Assembly: GCA_949775045.1 (NCBI GenBank)
Contig: OX459100.1
Coordinates: forward strand, 1,945,436-2,009,435
Length of the DNA stretch: 64,000 bases
Source of the DNA: Metridium senile
Lineage: Eukaryota > Cnidaria > Anthozoa > Actiniaria > Metridiidae
Direction of reading: 5' to 3'
The notes under the pieces are model-generated. The model was not told the DNA's origin. It saw nothing but the letters and a program-made list of their open reading frames with translations, and searched no databases. Shown piece after piece: positions 1-13,500 of the stretch (position 1 is its first letter; every line of letters starts with the position of its first letter). The position numbers and the translations under genes were made by a program.

Positions 1-153
1 GTCATCAAGTTCATTTATTTAGCATTCAAGTTCGTTAGTGTTCTTCTGAATAGAATTGAAAAGTGATTGTTTAATATTTCCTTATGGGAATTCATTGACA
101 ATGAACATTTTAATTTAAAAATTATGAACAGATTATTGATATATTTTTGGATT

Positions 154-240
154 AGAGATTGCCGATTTAGCGGATTATAGGCGGAATAGGCATATAGTAG
201 TGGAATATACTAATCCAAATCCGCTAAATCGGAAATCTCT
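154..240. repeat. Short fold-back repeat
   Basis: Two arms of about 23 bases (154-176 and 218-240) are near-perfect reverse complements around the core CCGATTTAGCGGATT. This is MITE-like, with no coding capacity. Confidence 0.7.
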
Positions 241-772
241 ATTGTTTTTTTTTTTTTTTTTGGAATACGATCAGTGATAATCATACATTGTTTTCTTTTC
301 AGAAAACCTTAGTTATCATTGAAAAATGTCGAGTCAGATCTCAGCCAAATGGTTTAGATTGTGTCAGTATTATTTTGTTCTGAAAACTTTCAATAAACTT
401 CAATCACGGGAAAACTGTTGTATTCTAGTGAGAAAAATCATTAACAGCATTCCACCTTATTGATTAGTTTCAATGGTTTGACTATTTTAGTCTTTGTATT
501 AAGGAATGAAAACTAAGATAGCATAACCTCCTTCAATAAATATTGTGTTCTATCAATAAGATTTTGATTTAAAAATGCACCGAGCCGGTTCCCTGCACAT
601 TTTCTATTCATATATCATTCATTTTATCAAATACGACTCCCCAGTAGATACTAATTAGTGAGATTTGAAAAGCCGTTCTTTTATTTCTTAACTCAAATCA
701 TGTGCCGTTGTTAGAATAGGATTAAATCATTGTTTTTTTGTGAGAAAACCTTCTCAAGTGTGAAATAAATTA

Positions 773-870
773 GTTACATACCTCGAATGTTCGGCTATAA
801 GCCTATATATCCCTTGGGCCTGCGGCCCGCGGGATCATATGGCTTATAGCCTCCATTCTCGGTATGTAAC
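773..870. repeat. Short fold-back repeat with GC-rich loop
   Basis: The arms at 773-802 and 841-870 (ends GTTACATACC and GGTATGTAAC) are inverted copies. They enclose a GC-rich centre around 815-833 that is itself partly palindromic. No reading frame is convincing here. Between 870 and 1205 I see only unclassified sequence. Confidence 0.65.
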
Positions 871-1204
871 TCTTACTTAAACAATTTCTTTGCGCCGCGC
901 GCAAGTAGTCTATATATAGAGCAGGTTTCGTATGAATGTGAAAAATGCAGTTCCGTGTGCGTGCCTTGCCGCGACCTTGATGTTTCTTGGATTTTTTGGC
1001 GTGCCTTTCCGAACCTTGCTTGCGTTTGTGCCGTGAGCTTTTCATAGTCATACGAAATCTTCTATGTTATAGGGTGTTATGGGCGGTGGAAGGTGGTTAG
1101 GCTTGATATCGTTGCTGTAGTTTAAGTTGTAGCCAGGTTCCCTAATCCTAAAAGGGAAACCCAGTACAAGTAATAGCTTATACCTGCCGACTCATCGCTG
1201 AGAG

Positions 1205-1853
1205 TAAATTGAGTCCTATAATTAATAATAATAATGTATTAATTTATATTGCGCAAATTCAATCGTGAGTTTTTCAAATGCGCATTACAATAGATAAAAA
1301 TAATATATATGAAAATATGCATTACTATAATTGAAAAAAAAAATAAACTAAAAACTTATCTAAAGATTACAAAATAATATACAATGACATAAAAATAAAA
1401 TACAGCTATATAATATATACATTAGTTAAGGTTATAAAAAGTTTTAAAAAGTAAAGTCTTAATTGATGACTTAAAAACCTTAATTGACGTAATATTTCTA
1501 ATGTCTTTGGGGAGGGCGTTCCATAATTTAGGTGCTGCTACACTAAAGGATCTATCTCCCGAATTAACCATTGATTTCCCCTTAGGGGTCACAAGCACTA
1601 TACTGTCTTGTGAACGTAAGCTATATGTAGTTGATTGTCTAATTGTGATAAGTTATGAAATATATTGTGGGGAGAAACCATGAATTGCTTTAAAGGTAAT
1701 TAATAATATTTTGAAATGAACGCGTTGCTTTACAGGCAACCAATGCAGTGAGCGCATAAGAGGCGTTATGTGGCAGAACTTACTTTCCTTAAAAATTAGG
1801 CGCGCGGCTCCATTTTGAATTCTTTGAAGTCCTATTAAGGTATCATGGGACAA
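1205..1853 (-). mobile_element. LINE 3' fragment (reverse-transcriptase C-terminal region)
   Basis: On the minus strand, 1853 to about 1500 encodes the region after the catalytic RT domain of a CR1/L2/Jockey-like LINE. It reads LQRIQNGAARLIF, then HWLPVKQR, then (after an in-frame stop near 1653) SVAAPKLWNALP, a typical end of such ORF2 proteins. The 3' end carries a (TTA)n tail at about 1219-1240. This is a dead, 5'-truncated copy. Confidence 0.75.
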
Positions 1854-2403
1854 AATGTTTGAAGAAAATGGACATTTCTCGAAAAATGCATGAAGTGATT
1901 ATTCAATGTCTTGTCGATCGTTTAACAAAAACAAAATTTGTTTTTGCTTTTTTTCTTCGCGAGATATTCGTAAAAAAGATATTTTGCGTGACAGACTAAA
2001 CATGACAAAGCGATGACAGGACCTACCCATGGCGAGATCAAACGTTGATAAGGCCGTTCAGTATTTCCTTTGAAAAGTATCTTTTAAACATATTTTTGTA
2101 CTTAATTCAACACATTCGATAATAGTTTATATTTATCCATGCCAGGTTAAAGAAAAACTGTTTCATTAACCCCCAAAAAGCGAAGAACGCGAACGTCAAC
2201 AAAAGCTTTAGAAGCCGAACGAAAGAAGCAATTGACTATTATCGAATATCACTGCTTTGTCTTAGGCGTCGCTGTTAATCCGGAATAAGTAAACAGAAGC
2301 AAAGAACACGGGAAACAAAACCGGCTTTCAGTATCTCGCGTTGAGATTTTAGAATGATTTACGAACTTTGAAGGGAACATAGTCCCGCAATATTTAACCA
2401 ATC

Positions 2404-2626
2404 GGCACAAAATCTAATCAGACCTGTCAAAAAACTCATGAAGTGCCTGCGTTTTTTGATTTTTTGCTTCATTCAAAAGTAATTAAGGATAAACAGCAAA
2501 ATAACCTATGATTTTAGTACCTATAGATACAAAAGTTAATAAATAATTACCAAAGCGCATAATAAAAAAACGCAGACACCGTTTTGAATTTTTGAGTTTT
2601 TTAACAGGCCTGATTAGGTTTTGTGC
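2404..2626. repeat. Fold-back MITE abutting the next element
   Basis: The left arm (about 2404-2455) and right arm (about 2568-2626) are inverted copies with ends GCACAAAATCTAATCAG and CTGATTAGGTTTTGTGC. There is no coding content. It touches the larger element that begins at 2626. Confidence 0.65.
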
Positions 2627-3445
2627 AATCTCGAACCCAGAGCCTGCGTTACTCTTGGCCAGCAGTGCCGAGCAACGTATAACTCTGGGGAAACGGAATT
2701 ATTCTGCTCCAATTTTGGAGTTCCGGTTTTAACATGAAATGCGCATGCTTAGTTAATATTATAATGATCTGTTGGTTTGGGCATCCTGTGTTACTTAGTA
2801 CGTTATATGACATTCAAAATATTGTTGACCTAGTAGTATTTTAAATATTTTCTAAGCCAAAATATAAACATTTTCCTCACTTATAAAACATTTAAAGTTT
2901 AGGAAGTTTTTTTAGCGGCCATCAGGATTTATATAATGATATAAAAACGAGTCTAAATCTCCTTCAATTTAGATCGCTTTAACCGTCGATTTATTTATAG
3001 TTTTCCAACGGTTATTAGTTTACTTTCGTGGTACGATTGACCTTTATTAAACAACTGGATGCCAGAGGTTCTGAGGATTGTCAAGGTTTAGAATAGTTTA
3101 AAGGAGTAATTTGTGTGTATTCTAATTTGCTTCGCGACTCGATAATTATCGCTTCGCGGCGATACAATTTCTCGTCGCTTCGCGACTCGCATTTATTCCA
3201 TAAATGACGATATTATTCTATCTAGTATTAAAAACCGTTGACGTCGTATTAATCATAAAATTTACATTTTGAATGTAAATTTGTTGACATGATGGACCAA
3301 TCAGAGCTTTTACTTCGTCTGTTTCCGGTCTGACTATTGTATTTTCAAGGGCCAATCACAATAAGCAGAGAATCCCGGTACCCCAGAGTTATACGTTGCT
3401 CGGCACTGCTGGCCAAGAGTAACGCAGGCTATGGGTTCGAGATTG
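2626..3445. mobile_element. MULE-like non-autonomous DNA transposon, copy A
   Basis: The 820-bp element begins CAATCTCGAACCC and ends GGGTTCGAGATTG, with terminal inverted repeats of about 60 bp. The interior is non-coding and aligns collinearly with the element at 29221-30028, sharing for example a long AT-rich block at 2740-3060. I see no matching target duplication here, so the flanks may have changed since insertion. The family assignment rests on the 9-bp duplication of copy B. Confidence 0.8.
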
Positions 3446-3679
3446 ATTGGCTATGTTCTTATTGATTTTGACTAGTCGGATTTCGTTAAAATAGCAATAT
3501 CATTAAAACTAAACATTATTTATTGAAACCAATAATGAAAACGAAAGATTTGTTTATTAAGCTTTAAGAATATATATACTTTATTGGGAATATATTTTAA
3601 GCTGTACGTACTACGCGGCTTTCAAAAATAATAAAACCAACTGTAAAAGATAAAAAAAAAACACTGAACCAACCATTAC

Positions 3680-4720
3680 CTTACAATGTTTGTTTTCACC
3701 CACTTCAAAGCTTCGATCTGGTCCATCAGTCCGTAGTTCCCTTTTAGCTCAGTGTCTTTACCCAATGCAAGAAATCCGAACGCTCCTAATCGATAATTGA
3801 TCGTTACCACGATGACGTCACCGATAGAGGCCATATAGGTACCATCGTAGACTCGGTTGGAACCATCTAGAAACGAACCTCCATGAATATACACCATGAC
3901 AGCCAAACCCGCCGAGCATTTTCCTGGTACGAACACGTTAAGGTTGAGACAATCTTCACTCATATCTTCTTTTGAGCTGACACCTGTAACGTTTACATAC
4001 AAGGATGTTACTTGGTGATATAATATTAGCAAACAAAGATCATTGTATCTGTAATAAGAGAAACTAGTTATTTTGGGTGCTGTTTTGCGGTTTTTATTTT
4101 CATTTTCGGGCCCCGTGAAAGGTGAAAAATTATGATATTCAGATCCCTTTCACTTCCCAAGAAATAGTCTGAAAGTTGACGTGGCAACATTTGAACTTGT
4201 AACGTTTGCGCATAAATGAAAATGTCAGTTAAGAAGATTAGGTAGAATATAAATGTAACACCTTGAAGTAAATGAAAAATAGCAGCTCCCAATGCCAAGC
4301 CTCAAGTAACTGTAACTTTGTTTTCAGACAGAAAACAAGTTTATTGAGAGAATTTTAATGAAAGATCATAATAATAGTGTAAAAGTTATCTGAAAAAGGA
4401 GCAATTAATGGTAACAATTTTCTGGCGGAGAGATTCAAACCTGTATTGTTTTCTGCGACTTTATCTATCTTCTGGTAACAGGCTTTTCCGTAAGTTGTCA
4501 TATTTCTTACACCTGGCCATGTAGTTGGTGGATGAGGATTTTCGAAACGAACCACTTTAGCGTAAGGAATACCGAGGAACTTTCGAACGACCTTCCCAGA
4601 GGGAAGTGTTTCCAGAATACCACGTATTTGGACACTGCTCAGTCGAACGTCTTTTGTGTACTGGAATGCGTACACCATTCTCAAGTTGCATATAACAAAA
4701 AAGAACCAAACCACGATCAT
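3680..4720 (-). CDS. Carboxylesterase/cholinesterase-type protein, first two coding exons only
   Basis: Exon A spans 4720-4441 and exon B 3983-3680, both on the minus strand. They join in phase at an AG/GT junction, and B ends at a good donor (GTAATG). The first ATG at 4720 is followed by a hydrophobic signal peptide of about 18 residues ([18 protein letters not shown]). Exon A gives the family's N-terminal strand motif with FLGIPYA. Exon B gives [11 protein letters not shown], the oxyanion-hole segment [13 protein letters not shown] and [14 protein letters not shown]. All are hallmarks of type B carboxylesterases (PF00135), a group that includes acetylcholinesterase and neuroligin. About 195 residues are seen, against 500-600 in the family. 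The catalytic serine exon (GESAG) and everything after it are not recognisable between 1 and 3670, where transposons sit instead. The gene may continue beyond the left edge or may be broken. An enzymatic role cannot be claimed. Confidence 0.75.
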
Positions 4721-5499
4721 TTTGAGAAAAAAAACTCCCAATGATACAAAAGTCCTATTGTTGATTGATTCAACCTATCTGACGACGAGTGATTTCTAAT
4801 GAAGAAAGAATGAATAATTACCAAAGTATTGGCTAAACGGTGTAATGAACCGTGGCTCAAAATGGACCAATCAAAAGAAGATAAAAATACATCATGGACC
4901 AGCCATTTTAAAATGACTTAACGAAAGATTAAAAAATGTTTTAAAAACAGCTATTTTATTTATATGTTTTGACAAAACCGTACATACTTCTCGGTTTCTT
5001 ATTTTTTCGTAAAAATAATCCCGGAAACCGCGCCCTTCACGTTGGGTCCTTTACTGAAAACGTCTAAGGATTATTAAAGAAAAATGACAGATAGTATAAA
5101 ATTATTGTCCCAAATAACAAATGCCCCGAGGAATACTTTGTCAACAGAAATCCATAATTAACTATTTTAATAATAATTAATATTTAATCTCTAATGTGTT
5201 TTGATAATTTTACTTTAAAATTCTGTAGAGAGTTGGCCTCGTCAACATCAGAGGGTAAACTGTGCAATTCAATTATGCAAAACTAAGAAAATGTATGTAT
5301 ATATCCTTGAAGTTGAATACTTTGATATATAAATTTCAAAATATTAAGACAAAGAAAGACTTTTTGTTGAGAAAGTACCCCTCGTGGGTACAAGTGGGGG
5401 TAGCAAGTGTCGCGAGTGGACCCAACGGGCCAAAATATTAAATGGCTTATAATAGAAACGTTGTGCAACTAACTTAGCGTTTGTATTTATTTTAATTCT

Positions 5500-5846
5500 T
5501 ATAATAATAACCTTTATTTAACGTGGACGAAAACATATATGGCTAAATTATTATAAAAATAATAATAATTTAAGAATAATAGTTATAGTTATAGAAATAG
5601 AAATAGAAATAAGACTTAAAATATATATAGAAGTAAAATATGTTATATAAAATGTGCATTATGATGATATGTAGTTTTCCTAAAAACAGATTGATATTGT
5701 AGACAATATTACGGCTTAGCTCGATCTTATTTTACTTTTTTTTAATCTTTTTATTCCTCCCAAAGTCTTGTTTGAATGTATCTGGTATTTCATTCCATAG
5801 TTTTGGGGCAAAGTACCTCCATGATTTGACACCTTGTTATGATGAA
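5500..5846 (-). mobile_element. LINE 3' fragment
   Basis: The minus strand from about 5846 reads GVKSWRYFAPKLWNEIPDTF, the conserved end of LINE ORF2 proteins. A 3' tail with TAA-type repeats follows near 5500-5510. It is heavily truncated. Confidence 0.6.
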
Positions 5847-5934
5847 TACATCTTCCAGCGCAACAATAAAATCATTTCTTACCAAACTAAATGCGTTTTC
5901 GTTTTAGTCTTAGAGAGCCCTTTCAGTCGCCAGA

Positions 5935-6088
5935 TAGAGTACAAACACTAAAAGTGTGCAACATAATTATCACTAAATACTGCTAAATCACCTAAATTAT
6001 GCTAATTCTATTGTTCTCTATTGTTTAATCAACACTATTTAGTGGTAAATAGTACAAAGTATTGCACACTTTTAGTTTTTGTACTCTA
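5935..6088. mobile_element. MITE family M1, copy 1
   Basis: The terminal inverted repeats are AGAGTACAAACACTAAAAGT and its complement, with TA/AT at the borders. Two relatives lie at 8200-8336 and 20971-21102. The interior is AT-rich and non-coding. Confidence 0.75.
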
Positions 6089-6406
6089 TCAGCCAAATCT
6101 ATTTTTGAAGTCAAAATTAGTGGGTAGTTCTTATAGAAACAGCCTCTTAATGTGTTACCTTATATAAAAATATTCAAAATTTGACAATAATTATTTTATT
6201 TTGATAAGTTTTTATATGCATTATGTTTATTTTAATATATAAAGCTAAATTTATCAAAATTATATATAAACTTTAGTTTAACCTATTAGTTTAGCTTTTT
6301 ATTATTTTTGTTATCTCAGATCTATAGATATTTTTATTTTCCATAGTTGCATTTGTATCCAAAATGTTTTCATTAAAATTCCTTTAATTTGGCACTTACA
6401 AAATAT

Positions 6407-6808
6407 AATAGGCCCTTTGCAGGACATGGTCACGTGACCCAATTTGACCTTGTCACTCAAAAAAATGTCAGCAAAGCTCAACCAAAGTGCCAAAAATCAA
6501 TAGAGCATGCTAAAACTAACACTCTCTGAAAGTTTGAGCTTGATAGCTTTAAAAGTGAAGCCATGATAATTTTTTGAAATCGTCAAAAATAACAAAGATT
6601 GTTTGACTGACTGGCAAGCCTTGCCAGTCAGCTATTGAAAAATTCCTATAGCTTTGCTTTTAAAGCTATCAAGTTCAAAATTTCAGAGAGTGTTTGTTTT
6701 AGCATGCTCTATTGATTTTTGGCATTTTCGCTGAGCTTTGTTGACATTTTTTTTGAGTGACAAGGTCAAATTGGGTCACGTGACCATGTCCTGCAATGGG
6801 CCTATTAT
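6407..6808. mobile_element. Long-armed fold-back element
   Basis: Arms of roughly 180 bp run inward from TAATAGGCCC (6407) and GGGCCTATTA (6808). Both contain GGTCACGTGACC and a block ending in GAGCATGCTA. The arms are close but not identical, and there is no ORF. The CACGTG here belongs to the repeat and is not evidence of a promoter. Confidence 0.8.
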
Positions 6809-7196
6809 TATAAAATATAGAATTCAACCACGATTTATTCTAAACATTTCAGAAATACTACCAGAAATGTTCTTATTTTATATCTTTATGCCTCAATACT
6901 GATTTGTATATTTCAAGCCTTCGTAAAATCGCGAATCAAATATAACTTCGTTCTCATGAATTGAAAAAAGGAAATCAGTTATAGGGGTTGGTTCTCTCCC
7001 TCGCTGGTCTTTTGACTAGCACAAAATCTCCATCCTATACGTTAAATCGATTCCATGCTTCAGCTTCATACAATGTATCGGAGGAATCGTCCCATTTTTT
7101 TTTTTTTTTTAAATGGGTATCCAATTTTTTGTTTTTCTTTTGTATGTTTCTTCACTTTTCTAATAATGCATCATATATACTATCAAAATATATAAT

Positions 7197-7346
7197 AAAA
7201 TAAGCACAAAAGCTAAGTTGGTTACACAACGTTTCGACATCGTCAGATGTCATTTTCAAGTGATTTATTAAAATATATGTCATATGAAAATGACACGTAA
7301 TGATGTCGAAACGTTGTGTAACCAACTTAGAGTTTGTGTTTATTTT
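7197..7346. repeat. Fold-back MITE just upstream of TCF25
   Basis: The arms contain CTAAGTTGGTTACACAACG and its complement, and together span about 150 bp. A related half-copy is visible around 5462-5500. It ends about 180 bp before the TCF25 start codon, so it may lie in the promoter or 5' leader. Confidence 0.7.
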
Positions 7347-7527
7347 AATTTTAATATCTAAAGCTAAACTTATCAAAATATGTATATTGTGAAATTTTAG
7401 ACTTAAAGTGACGAAAAGAACTTTATAATACATTACAGTGAAGAGTGGTTGGACTTCCTGTGTACAGATCAAAGTGCGTGGCTACAAAGCTACAAAACGG
7501 TCAGCGGTCTTTAATACCAGGAAAAAC

Positions 7528-10500
7528 ATGTCTTCCCGAGTATTTAGAAAATTACAAGGAGATTCGCAGCTAGATTTGCCTGAAAATAGCGATGATGATG
7601 ACTTTGATATTGTTCCTTCCAAGAGTAAAAAGAATAAACATATCGTCAACCCTTTTGATCTGGTAAGATTTCAATAATGTCGTCTTCGTCTACGTGTACA
7701 AAGTAAAAACCTTGATGTACGTTCGTACGTAAGATTAAATTCACGACTACACGTCAATGAAGCTTATGTATTCCGATCTTAGATAAGGTGTCTATCCTTT
7801 ATATTAATTAAGTTTAATACTAATATTGTTTAATCGTGGCATAAAAAGAAGCAAATGAAAAATTCACCCCCACAGCTGACCAACAAACTATTTTATTGAA
7901 CTCTGTGATATGTAGTTGTGGCAATATTAAACTGATTTACTCTACTGATTAACTTTTTGCTAAGACATTGCTAACCACCATTTTGTGGCCTTGACATGGC
8001 TTTTTATCTAAACATTTTTTCTTTGGTTCACAGAGTCAATTAATAGCTTATGGAGGAACATCACACTTGAATTGATCATGATTTTTTTCCCCATAAAAAT
8101 TGTTCCTCTATGCTCACATATACAACATTACATACATGTAACACTAAAACAATATGGATATAATATAGTTTCTTTGTTTCGCTGTGAGTGGCCAGCTAGA
8201 GTACAAACATTAAAAGCCTGCAACATAATTAATACTATTAAAATAGTGATATTTTATGCTAATTCTATTGTTTTCTATTGTTTAAGTATAGCACTATTTA
8301 GTACTACTTGTTTCACGGGTATAATATTTGTACTCTATTATATAATTCAGTGCTGGTAAATGAAGTTGCAGTGTTACATTGTTTATATTACTAGTTGAAT
8401 GAAGGCAACGAAAAGTCAAGTGACGAAGCAGAAGAGAAAGATGAAGAACAAGAAAACGAAGAAAAGAAAGAAGTAAATAATGAGAAAGTAAAACAACCAC
8501 TATGCAATGAAACAAATGTTGGGAATAAAAAGAGAAAAAAGAAGAAGAAAAAAGGGAAGGGAAACAAGAATGAACAACAAGACAACAATAAGGTAAATGA
8601 AATGAAATACAATTCATTGTCAGCACAGCCACACAATAGACCTTCTCATGTTACTTGTCAATCAACTATATTCTTTAGAATTTGATTATAGCTTGATGTA
8701 GTTTAAGGATTGTCAAATTCTAAAGAATTATATTAATATTTTATGACATTGAGGTTGAAGTTCATTGACAAGAACTATGAAATGGTCTATTTGAAGTGAT
8801 TACAACTATAACACGGAAGAACATTGTTTTTTATATCTGGCATTGAATGCAGCCTCTATTTTCTTAACTGCAACCAACATAATATCATTATATTCAGGAA
8901 GAAGAGGACATTGATGCTACAATACGTGAGGTGAATGAAATGCTTGGTATTAAAGTAACAAATACTGCTTCCTCAGGTATGTAAATTACAGAACTTGAAT
9001 GAATAGATCAAATGAATTTTCCCTCATATCGTTCATGTGTCATATTCTATATCTTCTTTTCTATTTTGTAGACAATTCTACATTGTCAGGGAATGCAGCT
9101 TCTGTACTTGATACAAAGTCTTTGCTTGGTGTTGAAAACAGGCAAGAAGAAATGTTACAGTATCGCATAAAACATCTATTAAAACTAATTGTTTGTATCA
9201 CCATCATCATTATCCATGACAATCATTATTGCAGCGGCCATCATTACATGGACAAATATGGCAATTGCAAGATCATCAATTAGCACCAACATCATTTCAT
9301 TGTTGCCATTTTCACCATGATCATCATCATAATTAGAACACCACTGTCATATTATCATCATCACTACCACCTGGCCATCATCATTGTCTGATATCATGAT
9401 CACATTGTCATCATTATCATCACTACCACCTGTCCATCATCATTGTCTGATATCATGATCATATTATCATCATTATCATCACTACCACCTGTCCATCATC
9501 ATTGTCTGATATCATGATCATATTATCATCATTATCATCACTACCACCTGTCCATCATCATTGTCTGATATCATGACATATTGTCATCATTATCATCACT
9601 ACCACCTGTCCATCATCATTGTCTGATATCATGATCATATTATCATCAATATCATCACTACCACCTGTCCATCATCATTGTCTGATATCATGACATATTG
9701 TCATCATTATCATTACTACCACCTGTCCATCATCATTGTCTGATATCATGATCATATTGTCATCATTATCATCACTACCACCTGGCCATCATCATTGTCT
9801 GATATCATGACATATTGTCATCATTATCATCACTACCACCTGTCCATCATCATTGTCTGATATCATGATCATATTGTCATCATTATCATCACTACCACCT
9901 GTCCATCATCATTGTCTGATATCATGACATATTGCCATCATTATCATCACTACCACCTGTCCATCATCATTGTCTGATATCATCACATATTGTCATTATC
10001 ATGATTGTATATATTGTTCCTTTTATTGATGATTTACAATATGTAATCTCCAATATCAGAAACCTCAATGCTGAAAATGAAATGAAGAAAAGATTTGGTA
10101 CTAATATTGTAAGAAGCGAAAACAGGTATGTTATACTCAGATTAATTATCTCAACCACAGTCTTTCTCAAGACAATACACACCAAGATTAGAGCGAAAGC
10201 GCTAGAACCATGAAATAAAAACAAAATAGTTACTAACTAATAGTTCTTATTTAGCGACTGTTAGTTACTATAAAAGACAAGTAAAGTTGTAATGAGGTAT
10301 TGTTTCCTTTTGTATTTGATGTTTCTGGTTGAGTGATACTGACTAAATAGTCACTAAATAGAAACTATTAGTTAGTAACTATTTTGTTTTTATTTTATGG
10401 TTCTAGTGCTTTCGCTCTATCATACCTTACAGTTTACATACAAGATATATATCATTTTAATGTTGTGTTTTAATTATTCCAACTTAGACAAAGGCGTGCT

Positions 10501-13500
10501 CATAGACGTATTTATCAACGTTCCACTTTGTAAGTATATTGTAAACAGAATTTACATGACAAGAAGTGACATAATACTAAATAGAAATATATTTGAATGT
10601 TTTATTTAGACTGGTTAGCCCGAAAGAAACCTGGCCTAACATGTCTAAATCAGGTTTGTTAAACTTCATGCCTTTAGGGACAAGTCATTTATTAGAGCCC
10701 TTTGGGGGGGGGGGGGGGGGGGGGGGGTGAACTGGTGCATTTTCAATTCCCTTGACATAATTTTTTGTGGCCCTGTTCTTTCAAATGCACAAATTAACGT
10801 GGCCCTCTAAAAGATAGTACATAAAATAACAATGATGATGATATTGTAGAATTTTTCTTGGCCCACCATTTTTGCTTGAAGATGGTTATCTTAAGTTATG
10901 TACATCATATCAAAATAGAAGCAAATGCTTTTGATTTAATTTCATTCTAGGCTGTTGTTACTGTTTTTGAAATATTTTAAAGTTGCTGCTAGGAAGGTTC
11001 ATATTGTTACAATTAGATTTGTTTTTTTAACACTAGCATTTAAATTAAAACGATAAGTTCTCAGACGTTTTGATCAAGTCTATGATCATCTTCAGTGTGA
11101 AGCAATGTTTGTTACTGTTGTTGTTTCATTATCTTCTATGTCGTTTTGACAGTGATTCATCCTCGGGAACCCAGGGGTATTCTTCTGTCGCTCGTTTCTC
11201 GCTTTCACAACATATACCCCTGGGAACGTAGTCTGTTGGAGCTTGTTCCGGAAGTCAAAATTCAGCTCTTTCCTGATTGGTCGACCTTATTAGGTCGACC
11301 AATGAAAATCAAGATAACTATTCAAAGAAAGTCGTTAAATAAGTTTGAATTTTGACTTCGGGAACAAGCTCCAACAGACTACGTTCCCAGGGGTATATGT
11401 TGTGGAAGCGAGAAACGAGCGACAGAAGAATACCCCTGGGTTTCCGAGGATGACAGTGATTGTGTAATTATAGTGAACACATTGATAGCTTTCAATTGTT
11501 TTGTTGTAGGATTAAGTATGACATTAGTGGAGACTGTTAGAGGGTAAGACTAGTCTGTATCAGCAGGATACAAGAAGTGAATCAAACACTGTCTTTTATG
11601 ATTCATTTTTATCAAATAAGCTAACATTTATCCTTTCATCTGTCCATCCATTTATTCGCTTATCTTGTCATTCATTCATTCATTTATCAATTCATCTATT
11701 CATTCATTTATCCATCCATCCACTCATTCATTCATTTATTTATTCACCCATGTATCCATGTATCTATCTATTAGTCTATTCATTCATTCATCTATTCATT
11801 CATTTATCCATCCATCCATCCATCCATCCATCCATCCATCCATCCATCCATCCAATCATTCATTCATTTATTAATTCACCCATGTATCTATCTATTAATC
11901 TATTCATTCATTCATTCGTTCATTCATTGAGTAACTTTTGTTTGCTCTTGTATTCTAGATATAACTACTTCACGTTTGAGCATTCTCAAGCCTATCAACA
12001 GGTCCAGTTCATGTTTCTAGATGCTGTAGAGTCTCTTGACCCTAACAATATATCAGTAAGTATAGTTTGTTTTATCAACAGTCTCGGGGGGGGGACGTTT
12101 GTCAGAGTTTATAACTCCAGGGGGAAATATAAACATCCCCCCCTTGCCAACAATCAAATGCAGTTTATTGTGAAATGCTTGTAGAACAGACCAATCTTTC
12201 AATCTGGAAAATGGTTGAGGGAGGGGAGGGTGACATCTTTGTAAAGCATAATTTTTAACATTGAGATGATAATTATGTAAAGAGCATTTTTGTGGATGGT
12301 AATGCCCAGGAGTGCAGCTGCAGTTGTCTATTTTACTCTACAAAACTATCAAACCTCTTAATAACAGACTTACATATTTTAATCATGAGGGATTTTTAAA
12401 TTTCAGGCAATTTTACATTCTCATCCATTTCACATTGATTCACTGTTACAACTGAGTGAAATCTGCAAAATGGGAGAAGACTTCCAAATGGCTACAGATC
12501 TTGTAGGTTAGAAAATGACAATCAGTAAATGTATTTTTCTTGTAATGGACAACGATAGTAGAGAGTTGGTAATGAAGAGAGAAATATAGTTCCCTATGTG
12601 AACGAGAGGACTAGATACTAGTTATGTTAATTGAAAGTATATCAATTACGAGTTGTATATATAGTTTGAAAAGTAGTTTGGTTAGACCATTGTGGTCTAA
12701 GTTCAACTCAAGTAACATTGTTTGAATATAGTTTTAATCATGTCATCTTGATATAAGAGTATTTTTTGTTTTATTTTGATAATAAAATTGAGTTGTGGAC
12801 TTGGGCAAACCACTGCATATTGTGGGCTGTGTTTACTGGGACTTGGGAGAATACTAGGAATGATTGTTATTTTATTTATTAGTGTGTACTTAAAGCACCA
12901 ATATCAATGTAAAGTTTCATTGGCTAAGAATAGTTTTCTATAATAACTGTTGTATTATTATTTTATAATTAGCTTATAAAGCACCAATATCAATGTACAT
13001 TTTCTATGGTCAAGAATAGTTCTCTATAATAACTGTTGTTTAATTAATTTAAGTTTTGTATGATTCCAGAGAGAGCCTTGTACTGTTTTGAATGCAGTTT
13101 TCATACATTGTTCAGTCTTTCACAAGGAACCTCACGGCTTGACTACAAAAGATCTGAAAACAGGTGTGCAGATGATACTTTACTGAATGCAGGATGCATA
13201 AACATAGGATAACATAATAGAAAAAAAATTGTAACATCATTAAAAAATATTTAATATGTTTCCTTGACTTTACAGACATAATTTTTGACATTTTATTTTA
13301 CAAATTTTATTCTTTTGCCAATCATTTATATTAAACACCCATATGCATGCAGCCTGCACTAGTTTACTCTCTAGCTTCATGTATAAACATAGTTGACACA
13401 AGCTAGACCAACTCATTTTTTCTCATTAACTTGTGTTATTTTTTTCATGCAGACATTTTGTTGTTTACATGTCTTTAGTTATGCGTAAAGGAGATTTACC

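Noticed and set aside
803..1051. Basic 82-codon minus-strand frame
   Set aside because: It overlaps a fold-back repeat, and neither a homologue nor splice context is recognised.
6420..6785. CACGTG boxes as promoter elements
   Set aside because: They lie in the mirrored arms of a fold-back repeat with no gene start nearby.
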